From assembly GCA_016711485.1 (NCBI GenBank), contig JADJSX010000006.1, positions 606,001-670,000 of the forward strand: a stretch of DNA of 64,000 bases. The letters are read 5' to 3'. Every line of letters starts with the position of its first letter. The first letter of the stretch is position 1. The notes beneath the pieces were generated by a model, which was given only the letters and a program-made list of their open reading frames with translations, searched no databases and had not been told where the DNA came from. Source of the DNA: Leptospiraceae bacterium (GTDB taxonomy: Bacteria; Spirochaetota; Leptospiria; Leptospirales; Leptospiraceae). Below, piece after piece: positions 53,423 through 62,540 of this stretch. The position numbers and the translations under genes were made by a program.

Positions 53423-54238
53423 TTATTTTCCTTGCATTTTTTGTCTCAGAACTTCGTAAACTAAAATTCCACAAGACATAGCAAGATTTAATGAATCTGA
53501 CTCACCTTGCATAGGTATAGACACAAGTGTATCAGCATGTTCTTTTGCATATGGGGATAACCCGTATTGTTCGTTACCAAATAAAAGTGCTGTCCTCGAT
53601 TTATAATTTGGTTCTAAATAATTAATTTTGCCTTCGGGACTAAGAGCTATTACCTGCACTTTGTATTTTTTAAAATACTCAATGAGTTTTTCGATTTCTG
53701 CAATATAGGTAGGCAATGTAAATATTGTTCCCGTACTTGCTCGAATTACGTTTGGATTAAATAAATCGATTCTTGCATCGGTTACAAATACAGCAGAAAC
53801 CCCTGCCCCATCAGCCGTTCTTAAAATAGTGCCCAAATTCCCAGGTTTTTCTACACCTTCTATAATTAAGAATACGTTCCCTTTTTTATCGCCTATATAA
53901 TCGAATCCAAAATCTGGAGTTTCCGCAACAGCCAATAAACCATCAGGTCTATCTCTATAGGAAATTTTTTCAAAAATTTTTCTCGGAAGTTCTACTGTTT
54001 TTGCTTTAATATTCTTGATTAATTCTGTTTCATTTACGCCTAAAAAACATTCTGGTGAAGTGTAAAGAGTATCAAATTTGACTTTTCCGGAAATGTAAGC
54101 CTTCGATAACTCTCGAAATCCTTCAATTACAAATTTTCGTTCTCTATCACGAAAACGTTTCTCTTTTAATTTTGTAACATATTTTACTTTTTCGTTTGAA
54201 AAACTGTTGATATTTAATATATTCATTGTATTGATCAT
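53423..54238 (-). CDS. SpoU/TrmH family RNA 2'-O-methyltransferase
   Basis: A 271-residue protein. The N-terminal substrate-binding part (about 10-105; KYVTKLKEKRFRDRERKFVIEG) is followed by the SPOUT domain with the three family motifs: EGVEKPGNLGTILRTADGAG, LLFGNEQYGLS, and IPMQGESDSLNLAMSCGILVYE. It methylates a ribose in rRNA or tRNA using SAM at a trefoil knot. The RlmB/TsnR-like N-terminus favours a 23S rRNA target, which cannot be fixed from sequence. It is divergent from the vWA lipoprotein gene. Confidence 0.9.
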   Translation of the reverse strand: MINTMNILNINSFSNEKVKYVTKLKEKRFRDRERKFVIEGFRELSKAYISGKVKFDTLYTSPECFLGVNETELIKNIKAKTVELPRKIFEKISYRDRPDGLLAVAETPDFGFDYIGDKKGNVFLIIEGVEKPGNLGTILRTADGAGVSAVFVTDARIDLFNPNVIRASTGTIFTLPTYIAEIEKLIEYFKKYKVQVIALSPEGKINYLEPNYKSRTALLFGNEQYGLSPYAKEHADTLVSIPMQGESDSLNLAMSCGILVYEVLRQKMQGK

Positions 54239-54362
54239 AAGATAACAAAATTACCATCGATTTACACCCATTCTCACCGATACCTTTCAAATACACGGCG
54301 GTTTAGGAGTAACAATCGTTAGCAAAAACGAAACTTAACTTTTTCTATATATCGGATGATTT

Positions 54363-56207
54363 ATGAATATTCAAAAAAACTTTATTCTCAAAAAAAAAAA
54401 GAACTTATCGAGTAAACTTACGTTAGTATATTTTATTTTTCTTTTGGCTCTAAGTGAATTTATCGCCTGTAGTAGTGCCGGCTATAAAAAAGATTTTACT
54501 TCTGAAGCTGATAAAAATGCAGAAGTTAAACATGAGGAAATGAGAAAGGAACCTTCCAAATCTCCTAGTTCTCCCAAACCTTCCGGAAAAGAATTTAAAA
54601 AAAATAATCCAGAAGGAGCTTCAGGCGTTTCAGATGGAGAATCCTTTTCTTTGGATGATAAACCAAGTCCATCAAGTCCAGTAGAAAAGTCAGAGTCTGG
54701 ATTAAAAGCAGGATATGCAGATGATAATAAACAATTCAATTTATTTCTAAATTTTTTAGAAAAATACAAAACTACGACTGCTCATTTAGATGCAAATATC
54801 AAAGAAAGAATTATACTTTCCGTAAAAGACAATAAAGGACGTACAATTCCAAATGCTAGTATACAAATTTCAGCAAATAACAAATTGTTAGCCACTGGAA
54901 CTACGTATGCTGATGGGAATTTTTTATTTTTCCCGTCTCTGTATGGCGAAAACTATTCTTATATAACCAATGTCGAAAAAAATTCTAAAAAAACAGAAAT
55001 TTCATTTGATAGACAAGGAAATAGAAACAAAGAAATTATTTTAGATATTGATCAATCGCAAGATTCTGATTATCCGCTTGATATTTTATTTGTTTTAGAT
55101 ACAACTGGAAGTATGGGAGAGGAAATCCTTAGACTAAAAGATACAATTGAAATAATTAATATCAACTTAGCCGGCGAAACAAAAAATAAAGTTCAATTTG
55201 GAATGGTTTTATATCGTGATAAAAGAGAAGAATATATTACAAAAATTATTCCATTCACCAATGATTTGGAAAAATTTAAAAAGGAATTAAATAAAGTGCA
55301 GGCAGGTGGCGGCGGTGATTATCCGGAAGATTTACAATCTGCTCTAAAAGATTCCATAAAGGAAATGCAATGGCGCAAAGATTCCATTAGACTCTCTTTT
55401 GTTATTACTGATGCCCCACCACATTTAGATTATAAACAAGAGTATACATATATATCAGCAATGAAAGAGGCAAGTGAGAGAGGAATAAAATTTTTCACAA
55501 TTGGAACGGGGGGGTTAGATATAAACGGAGAATATGTATTACGCCAGATTTCTCAGTTCACAAATGCCAAGTATATATTTTTAACCTATGGAGAAAAAGG
55601 AGAAAGTGAAGGGGGTTCTGCCGGAAGCGTTAGTCACCATACTGGAGCTAACTTCCCAACAGATAAGTTAGAAAGCATTGTAATCCGCTTTGCAAAAGAG
55701 GAAATTCAAGCAGCTAAAGGAAAACCACTAACTTCGGGAGAAGAATTTTTTAGTGCTAATAAAATAAACTCAGAAAAAAAAGAAGACACATTAAATAAAC
55801 TTTTCGATAAATCTATCAATCAATTGATTGATTACTCCACTTTTTCGATTAAATCATCTACTACAGTAAGTGTATTACCATTTTCTTTAGATGTTGGGAT
55901 CTCAAAAAAGAATGGAGAGTATTTTAATGAGCAGTTACTCCTTGGATTTATTCGAAATAAAACATTTAAAGTAGTAGAAAGGAAAGATTTACAAAAATTA
56001 TTGGCAGAGTGGAAATTAAACTTACAAGCAGTAGATGAAGCAAATGCGGTTAAGGTCGGTAAGTTGCTCGGAGCAAATCTACTCGTTAATAGTAAAATGT
56101 ATAAAAAAGATTCTAATTTTGAAATTTATATAAAGTTAATCAATACAGAAACAGGAGAAATTCAATCCGCAACTAAACTAGTTGTTGATTCGAAACTAGG
56201 ATTATAA
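54363..56207 (+). CDS. Lipoprotein with vWA domain and CsgG/FlgO-like C-terminal domain
   Basis: A 614-residue protein. The signal ends at a lipobox FIAC with Cys36. Residues about 40-120 are a charged Pro/Ser/Lys linker. A carboxypeptidase-regulatory-like beta domain (about 145-215) follows, then a von Willebrand A domain (about 238-450) with the MIDAS DTTGS at 246-250 and later FVITDAPPH, and finally a domain (about 500-612) resembling CsgG/FlgO/LpoB-type lipoprotein modules (VSVLPFSLD, TFKVVERKDLQKLLAEWKLN). It is the first gene of the MoxR operon and starts 125 bases from the divergent methyltransferase gene. It is probably outer-membrane or periplasmic. Confidence 0.85.
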   Translation: MNIQKNFILKKKKNLSSKLTLVYFIFLLALSEFIACSSAGYKKDFTSEADKNAEVKHEEMRKEPSKSPSSPKPSGKEFKKNNPEGASGVSDGESFSLDDKPSPSSPVEKSESGLKAGYADDNKQFNLFLNFLEKYKTTTAHLDANIKERIILSVKDNKGRTIPNASIQISANNKLLATGTTYADGNFLFFPSLYGENYSYITNVEKNSKKTEISFDRQGNRNKEIILDIDQSQDSDYPLDILFVLDTTGSMGEEILRLKDTIEIININLAGETKNKVQFGMVLYRDKREEYITKIIPFTNDLEKFKKELNKVQAGGGGDYPEDLQSALKDSIKEMQWRKDSIRLSFVITDAPPHLDYKQEYTYISAMKEASERGIKFFTIGTGGLDINGEYVLRQISQFTNAKYIFLTYGEKGESEGGSAGSVSHHTGANFPTDKLESIVIRFAKEEIQAAKGKPLTSGEEFFSANKINSEKKEDTLNKLFDKSINQLIDYSTFSIKSSTTVSVLPFSLDVGISKKNGEYFNEQLLLGFIRNKTFKVVERKDLQKLLAEWKLNLQAVDEANAVKVGKLLGANLLVNSKMYKKDSNFEIYIKLINTETGEIQSATKLVVDSKLGL

Positions 56208-56208
56208 T

Positions 56209-57795
56209 ATGGGAATAATAGATAAAACACAAAAAATTTCAGAATCTCCGACTAGACCCGGAGTTAATAAACAAAAAAATAAATTTGATATAGCAGATCT
56301 ATATAAGGGCGCAGTCAGCAGAAATGAAACATCACCTTCAGAAAACAGTGAGTCGGGTCTTGACGAAAAACTTAGGCAAGCCTATTTCTGGATGATTAAT
56401 AATGCGATAATAAGTCCCTACTATGATATTGAATACAATAAAGGGGCTAATCAATCTTATTCTATTGGAGATATTAAAAGTAAAGTAGTATTTCCATCAG
56501 ACCAAAGTTATTCTAGTTTTGTTTTACTTCCTTTGCTCAATCTTGTGACTCGAAAACGTTGTTTAATTATTGGTGGTCCCGGGCGTGGTAAAACCGCAAG
56601 TGCAATTCTTATTGGGGTTATAGCTGGTTATCCTCTCAAGGAAATAAAACGTGCAATTCAGCATGGACAGCCACAAATGACAATTTCAGATTTACTAGGA
56701 AATCCAATTCCATCTGATTTGATGACTGCAAAAAATATGGATGATATAAAAATATCTTGGCGTAAATGGTTAGGTATGCGAATCAAAATTATAGATGAAT
56801 ATAACCGTATTCCAACGAGAACACAGTCCGCCCTTCTTACAGTTCTTGGTGATAACTATGCAGAAATTTTAGATCAAATATATGAATGTCCTGAAGCGGC
56901 TTGGTATCTAACGGCAAATGATGATGCGGGTGGCGGGACTTATCAAGTTATCGAAGCATTAAGAGATAGAATAGATATCGTTGTAAAGGCGCTTCATTTT
57001 AATTCACGTTTTATTGGAGATTTACTCAATAGAATAGAACAAGGAATAAAACCAGAAGAGTCCGTCCCAAAAGAAATTATATTTTCAGAAGAAGAGATAA
57101 ATCAAATAAACAAAGAGATACTTGATATTACACTCCCATTTAAATTACTCAGGCGAATAGAGTTTTTCGCAAGTCATTTTGAGCTTTATGAATCCGCTAG
57201 TGAACAATTGGAATATAAAACAAAAGACAATGTGAAAATTTCAGGAATAGATTTTCGAAGTATAGCAAGCGCAGAAACGGGAAAGGATAAATTAAAAGAT
57301 TTAGGCAATCAAACTAAAAATGGTTTATCAGTCCGTTCAATTATGACTTGTCTCGTTTTTATTAAAGCTCTTACCTATTTTAGGGGAGAAAAAGAAGTTC
57401 AATTTGATGACGTTAGGCATATATTGCCATTTGTTTTTCATGATAAATTGGTACAAAATCCGGATGCTCCCTTTTTTGAACAACCAGGAAATACAGTATA
57501 TCGTGTAGATAGAATCAGTTGGATACGAAAACTTTTTGATTTATCGTGTGCTGAATACGATAGATTAAGTTTGGATAAACAAGATCCTTTGGAAGACCTT
57601 GAAAAGAAATTTGCAATGGGTTTAGAAGGTGTAACGGAGAAAGAAGCAGAAGAAGAGTTACGTAAAATCGCAAGAATCATGGAAGATTGGAGTAAAAACA
57701 GAAAACTCTACGGACATGTTTTCGACGACGTATTAAAATTAAAATATCTACACCAAAGGTATTCAAATTATTTAAAATGGCTAAAGAACAAATAA
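56209..57795 (+). CDS. MoxR-family AAA+ ATPase
   Basis: A 528-residue protein. A low-complexity N-terminus (1-55) leads to a AAA+ domain with Walker A GGPGRGKT (122-129), the MoxR-typical substrate-loop region GQPQMTISDLLGNPIP, Walker B IKIIDEYNR (Asp196/Glu197), and a sensor-1-type WYLTANDDAGGG. An arginine-rich ALRDRID follows and a helical lid domain lies at about 285-440. MoxR proteins act as chaperones with vWA partners. It begins one base after the vWA lipoprotein gene and overlaps the next by 19 bases. A chelatase-type (CobS/ChlI) role is the main alternative. Confidence 0.88.
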   Translation: MGIIDKTQKISESPTRPGVNKQKNKFDIADLYKGAVSRNETSPSENSESGLDEKLRQAYFWMINNAIISPYYDIEYNKGANQSYSIGDIKSKVVFPSDQSYSSFVLLPLLNLVTRKRCLIIGGPGRGKTASAILIGVIAGYPLKEIKRAIQHGQPQMTISDLLGNPIPSDLMTAKNMDDIKISWRKWLGMRIKIIDEYNRIPTRTQSALLTVLGDNYAEILDQIYECPEAAWYLTANDDAGGGTYQVIEALRDRIDIVVKALHFNSRFIGDLLNRIEQGIKPEESVPKEIIFSEEEINQINKEILDITLPFKLLRRIEFFASHFELYESASEQLEYKTKDNVKISGIDFRSIASAETGKDKLKDLGNQTKNGLSVRSIMTCLVFIKALTYFRGEKEVQFDDVRHILPFVFHDKLVQNPDAPFFEQPGNTVYRVDRISWIRKLFDLSCAEYDRLSLDKQDPLEDLEKKFAMGLEGVTEKEAEEELRKIARIMEDWSKNRKLYGHVFDDVLKLKYLHQRYSNYLKWLKNK

Positions 57796-58823
57796 CTAAT
57801 CCTATATTAATTGAAATATTTGAATTGAATAGAGAAAAGTTAAACTCTTTATTTAATTTTTATAAATTTACATATCCGGTCATTGAAAAGGATGTAGTAT
57901 TTTATTATATCAAATTAATTATCGAACCAATGGTAGAAACATATTCTAATAGAGACAAAAATCAATTGTCCGTATTAGTGTTTTCTCTATACGAAAAATC
58001 TCTAGAATTAATTGGGAAAAATTTCTTAGGGAATTCTGGGCGTTATCCTTTCTTTGAAAATAAATTCATTCAATGCCTAGAAGATTCCAATGAAATAATA
58101 TTCGAAAATCCAGATTTATATTTAAGTTCCATATCTAATGCAATTCTTAAATTAGGATCTTCTAATATAGTAAAACTTGAAACTTGGATTTCGAAATTCC
58201 GAAAACTCACGATAAAAGCGAAATCAATTCGAGAATGTCTGGAGGCAGGAGAAGTTGCGGCTTGGGTATCTGGAATGCCTCAATACCGACACAAGGCACT
58301 TGAAATCAGTTTAACTCTGGATGTTGACTTATTAGGAATTGCATTAGGAATTGCTAATATAAAAAGTATAAACCGTGAGAAATTCATTACAAAATTGAGC
58401 TCAGATTTATGGATGAGTCCAGAAAATGCACTCAAGGAAAATTCACCAAATAAAAAATTCTTACTTAAACGGGTAGGAAGTTTTACTGGTTTTGGAGGAG
58501 AATTTATTACTCCGCCAAAAGTAGAATTAATTGATCATGAATTTATAATTTCTGATTCTAAAAATTTTTATGTTTTATTCACTGATATATTTGGTTCTCA
58601 TTTACAAAGAATTTCGGAAGATACTTATTTGACTTTAGCCACTAATAATAATGAAAAAGAACTTTCAAATTTTTCGATTACAAATGAGGGAAAGGTAAAA
58701 TTTGGTTCAAATGAACTTGCATACAATCCGCTTTCCAATTTTTCGAGTTTTGCTGCAACAGGTAATACTCTTTGTGTTACAAGTCCCTACTCTCACGTTG
58801 TTTACGTTATAGGACTTGGATAA
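57777..58823 (+). CDS. MoxR-operon protein of unknown function
   Basis: A 348-residue protein that I do not recognise. The N-terminal 190 residues look helical; the C-terminal 150 residues are beta-rich (for example KVELIDHEFIISDSKNFYVLFTDIFG and NPLSNFSSFAATGNTLCVTSPYSHVVYVIGLG). It has no signal peptide and no catalytic motif. The 19-base overlap with the AAA+ gene and the TAATG coupling to the zincin-vWA gene indicate that it is made with both, so a cytosolic adaptor or regulator role is inferred. Confidence 0.72.
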   Translation: MAKEQITNPILIEIFELNREKLNSLFNFYKFTYPVIEKDVVFYYIKLIIEPMVETYSNRDKNQLSVLVFSLYEKSLELIGKNFLGNSGRYPFFENKFIQCLEDSNEIIFENPDLYLSSISNAILKLGSSNIVKLETWISKFRKLTIKAKSIRECLEAGEVAAWVSGMPQYRHKALEISLTLDVDLLGIALGIANIKSINREKFITKLSSDLWMSPENALKENSPNKKFLLKRVGSFTGFGGEFITPPKVELIDHEFIISDSKNFYVLFTDIFGSHLQRISEDTYLTLATNNNEKELSNFSITNEGKVKFGSNELAYNPLSNFSSFAATGNTLCVTSPYSHVVYVIGLG

Positions 58824-60565
58824 TGGAAAAGGTAAAACCAATCTCCAAAAAAAAATCATTATTGGAATTAAAAGAAAAATGGCTTTCTGCCTGGCCTTCT
58901 GCAATTGAGACATGGAGTAAATACTTAAAAATTTCCGACCCTAAATTTTGCATTACAAAAGAGGAAGAAAACAGAGAACATTTATCATCTAGTTTTGCTA
59001 TGATTCGTCTAGACGATCATGCCGTAGTCATTAGCCTTAGAATGGTAATGGAAAATGGATTAGAAAATTATCCACTAGAAATTATGTGTCATGAAATTGG
59101 TCATCATGTATATTGTCCTGCCGATCTTACTGACCATGGAAGAGTAATAGCTCGTATCCGCAGAGGATTACCAAGATATGAAATGCATGCCGCATTTATT
59201 GCAAATTTATATTCGGATTTACTCATAAATGATAAATTAAAAAGAGACTATGGATTAAATATAGATAAAGTTTATAAGAAAATAGGTCAAAATTCTAAAG
59301 ATAAAATGTGGACTTTTTATATGAGGATTTACGAAATTCTTTGGGGGCTAACTAAGAATACCCTCGCAAAGGGTGAAATAGATTCTATTTTAGAAGGAGA
59401 TGCTCAATTAGGAAATCGAATCATTCGAAATTTTTCAAAAGATTGGTTAAATGGAGCCGGACGATTTGCAGCACTTTGTTATCCGTATCTCATAGAAGAC
59501 CAAGGCAAGGAAATGAATAAATTAATGAGTGTATGGACAGATGCGACAGACACTGGGTCAGGAGCAGATTTCCCGAGTGGATTGACAGAAATAGACGAAG
59601 GAGAACTTTCAGGAGCATTACATCCATCGTTAGATGATTTGGATAATATCGGTAAACCGAAAGAATTGAATTCTACTCAGGGCGGAACGAAGGGGCAGCA
59701 TAGAGAACCATTTGAGTATGGTCAAATTTTAAAAGCTCTAGGTATGAATATGAGTGATGAGGATATTAAAATTCAATACTACAAAGAAAGATCCACACCA
59801 AATTTAATTCCATTTCCAGTAAAAGAAAACCCTGTTTCGAAAGAACCGCAGATGGAAGGGGTGGATATATGGGACGTTAGTTCTCCGATTGAAAATATTG
59901 ATTGGTTTCAAACTGCTATGCGTAGCCCAATTGTTATTCCTGGTTTTACAACTGTCGAACAGACCTATGGTTTGGCGGAAGGATCCCTACCCGAAAAGGA
60001 ACCAGTAGATTTGGATATTTACATTGACTGCTCTGGTTCAATGCCAAATCCAGGACATAGTGTATCTTACTTAGCGCTTGCAGGAACTATAATTACATTA
60101 TCCGCTCTACGAGTTGGAGCTCGTGTTCAAGCAACACTTTGGAGTGGAGCTAAACAATTTATAACGACTAACGGTTTTATATCAGATGAAAAACAATTAC
60201 TAAAAATAATTTGTGGATTTATTGGCGGAGCAACTGCATTTCCGATTCATATTTTACGAGAGACTTATTCTAATCGTAAACCAAATTCCAGAAAAGTCCA
60301 TATTCTGGTTGTTTCGGACGAAGGTGTAACTACAATGTTTGACAAAGATGAAAAAGGAAATTCAGGATGGGAAATATCTGAAATGAGTCTGAAAAATTCT
60401 GGTGCTGGTGGAACTTTTGTATTAAATTTGTATGGAGATTGGACAAAAGACAAATCTTTAGTATCCGCAAATAAACAAGGATGGGATATTCATAGTGTAA
60501 ACACATGGGACGCACTTGTAAAATTTGCAAGAGAATTTAGTAAAAAACAATATTCAGGAGAGTGA
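58823..60565 (+). CDS. Zincin metallopeptidase-like domain fused to a vWA domain
   Basis: A protein of 580 residues from the ATG at 58823 (TAATG with the preceding stop). The N-terminal half holds a zinc-binding HEIGHH (His90, Glu91, His94) followed by NLYSDLLIND (about 128-137), an arrangement like the DUF2201 putative metallopeptidases, whose NxxxDxxIN follows the HExxH. A long acidic and Gly-rich linker (about 245-300) leads to a C-terminal vWA domain (about 397-560) with the MIDAS DCSGSM (Asp402). The order peptidase-vWA, next to a MoxR ATPase, suggests an ATP-driven assembly or proteolysis machine in the cytosol. The third zinc ligand is not certain. Confidence 0.8.
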   Translation: MEKVKPISKKKSLLELKEKWLSAWPSAIETWSKYLKISDPKFCITKEEENREHLSSSFAMIRLDDHAVVISLRMVMENGLENYPLEIMCHEIGHHVYCPADLTDHGRVIARIRRGLPRYEMHAAFIANLYSDLLINDKLKRDYGLNIDKVYKKIGQNSKDKMWTFYMRIYEILWGLTKNTLAKGEIDSILEGDAQLGNRIIRNFSKDWLNGAGRFAALCYPYLIEDQGKEMNKLMSVWTDATDTGSGADFPSGLTEIDEGELSGALHPSLDDLDNIGKPKELNSTQGGTKGQHREPFEYGQILKALGMNMSDEDIKIQYYKERSTPNLIPFPVKENPVSKEPQMEGVDIWDVSSPIENIDWFQTAMRSPIVIPGFTTVEQTYGLAEGSLPEKEPVDLDIYIDCSGSMPNPGHSVSYLALAGTIITLSALRVGARVQATLWSGAKQFITTNGFISDEKQLLKIICGFIGGATAFPIHILRETYSNRKPNSRKVHILVVSDEGVTTMFDKDEKGNSGWEISEMSLKNSGAGGTFVLNLYGDWTKDKSLVSANKQGWDIHSVNTWDALVKFAREFSKKQYSGE

Positions 60566-60566
60566 A

Positions 60567-61166
60567 ATGGAAAACGGACCTGACTTATACCATTTATTAC
60601 AAAGACTTCAAAATTGCCCTTCTGAGTTTCTGATGCCGCCTATTTTAGAAAATTCACCTTCAGATTACAATGGGATTATTCACACAGATGCAATAGTCAA
60701 CGACTTACTTTTTGCTTTGGGACATGAAGCAGATGGAATTGAAATTCAAAAATCTTTTCGTTACACCTACACCGCGGCGAATAAAAATTATCTGCAATTG
60801 GTTTTAATTACTTCCCATCTTTTATTTGATTCATATTTTTGTTTTGCTGAAAGATTCGGGAAAAAAGTCAAAACGATTCTTATAGAAAAAATAATTGACC
60901 TCGCTGCAATCGTTGAAGCAACACAATTTGTTTTCGACTCAGAAAGACGAGAAGAATTAGTTCGCTTTTGTTTGATGAACCTTGACCTAAAACCAAGTGG
61001 GGAAACAGAAACACACGCGAATGATCGGTTAATTAGTATAAACTCCATAGAACGAAAACGTGTAATAGAAGAAAGTAAAGCGGCTCAAAAAAGGGCTCAG
61101 GAATTGAGAGAAGCATTAGCTAGAAAAGAAGCCGAAGAAGCCGCTTCAAAATGGAATAGAGAATGA
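60567..61166 (+). CDS. Helical MoxR-operon protein of unknown function
   Basis: A protein of 199 residues from the ATG at 60567, two bases after the zincin-vWA stop and behind a CAGGAG site; a longer frame to 60525 overlaps that gene. Mostly helical, it ends in a charged coiled-coil (about 160-199, Lys/Glu/Ala-rich). It has no signal or membrane segment. I do not recognise the family. It overlaps the adenylate-forming enzyme gene by ATGA, so it is firmly part of the operon. Confidence 0.7.
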   Translation: MENGPDLYHLLQRLQNCPSEFLMPPILENSPSDYNGIIHTDAIVNDLLFALGHEADGIEIQKSFRYTYTAANKNYLQLVLITSHLLFDSYFCFAERFGKKVKTILIEKIIDLAAIVEATQFVFDSERREELVRFCLMNLDLKPSGETETHANDRLISINSIERKRVIEESKAAQKRAQELREALARKEAEEAASKWNRE

Positions 61167-62539
61167 ATATCCCAGAAGAAATTACAGCCCGTTTACCTCT
61201 ATTTACACTTGAGCATATGGATCTTTATTTAAAATTAAGAGAAAATGAAAGTGCGCCTATTTGGAATTATACGTGCGGTGATCGAATTAATAAGCAGGAT
61301 CTTCACAAAATCGAGTTATTTGCCGAGCAATTACGTAATAAAAGGGAAAAAGGAAATCTAGAAATCTCTGATGAAATACTTCATTGGTTAGAAAAAATCA
61401 AAGACGATGTAATTCTATTTAAAGAAAATACAAAAGGGTTATCGATTCGGAATGAATTTTCCAAAATTAAATGTATGAAAAGGGAGGATATAGCTAAATC
61501 ATTAGAGAAAGTTGTTCCTTTAAGTATTTCTCTAGATCGATTAATAGTGAATTCAACTTCTGGAACTTCTGGTCATCCAATTATTACTCCAAATCATCCT
61601 GCGGCAATAGGCTGTTATACTCCATTATTATTATTTTCTTTAAGTAGACATGGTGTAGAACCAATCTTTACAAGAAACAATGTTGGTTGTATGTTAATTT
61701 GCTCCCAAAAAGAAACTGCCGTTTATTCGACAGTTGTTCCAATGTTAAATGGAACTGGATTTGCGAAAATAAATTTGGATTTAAGTTCCTGGAGACAAGA
61801 AAAAGATCGGATTCAATACATAGAAGAATTTAATCCTGAGTTTTTGACTGGTGATCCTTTTTCTTTTTCTGAACTTCTCAAATTAGATATAAAATATAAA
61901 CCGAAAGCCCTCGTATCGACTTCCATGAATTTAAATTCATATTTAAGAGAGGAACTTATAAAAAAATTTAATACAAAAGTAATAGATTATTATTCATTAA
62001 ATGAAACAGGACCTCTAGCTTATTCTTGTCCTCATAATCCAGAGGAATTTCACATACTACCAACAGATATATTTTTAGAAATTACCGACGACACAGGAAA
62101 TCCATTACCGGAAAATACGTCAGGTGAAATCACAGTAACAGGAGGACGTAATCCTTATATTCCTTTACTTCGTTATAAAACTGGAGATAGAGCAAAACTT
62201 AAGTTAGATAAATGTAATTGTGGTGACCCAATGCCTCGTTTATACGATATGGAAACAAGAGAATTAGTTTTATTCTATAATAAAAATAGGAAACTAGTTA
62301 ATCCAATTGATATAACTCGCATAATAAAAAATTACCCTATTCTACAATATGAGTTTAAGCAGAATAAAGATTTAAGTTGTGTGATATCAATTCATAAATT
62401 ATATGATTTTTCCAAGCTACAAGAGCAAAATTTTCGAAAAGAGATAAATACGTTATTTGATAATAGTATTGACTTAGAAATAAATTTTCAACTAAATACG
62501 AATGGTTTAAAATCAATTCCTTATATAAGTGAGTCCTAA
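61163..62539 (+). CDS. Adenylate-forming enzyme, phenylacetate-CoA ligase (PaaK)-like
   Basis: A 458-residue ANL-superfamily protein. The phosphate-binding loop STSGTSGHP is near residue 132, the YYSLNETGPLAYSC motif (A5-type) follows, and YKTGDRAKL (A7-type) lies near residue 335. A CNCG pair precedes the C-terminal mini-domain, as in PaaK-like proteins. It should activate a carboxylate as the acyl adenylate, then thioester or transfer it. The substrate is unknown, and no carrier protein is visible nearby. The start overlaps the previous gene by 4 bases. The role inside a MoxR-vWA operon is unexplained. Confidence 0.83.
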   Translation: MNIPEEITARLPLFTLEHMDLYLKLRENESAPIWNYTCGDRINKQDLHKIELFAEQLRNKREKGNLEISDEILHWLEKIKDDVILFKENTKGLSIRNEFSKIKCMKREDIAKSLEKVVPLSISLDRLIVNSTSGTSGHPIITPNHPAAIGCYTPLLLFSLSRHGVEPIFTRNNVGCMLICSQKETAVYSTVVPMLNGTGFAKINLDLSSWRQEKDRIQYIEEFNPEFLTGDPFSFSELLKLDIKYKPKALVSTSMNLNSYLREELIKKFNTKVIDYYSLNETGPLAYSCPHNPEEFHILPTDIFLEITDDTGNPLPENTSGEITVTGGRNPYIPLLRYKTGDRAKLKLDKCNCGDPMPRLYDMETRELVLFYNKNRKLVNPIDITRIIKNYPILQYEFKQNKDLSCVISIHKLYDFSKLQEQNFRKEINTLFDNSIDLEINFQLNTNGLKSIPYISES

Positions 62540-62540
62540 T

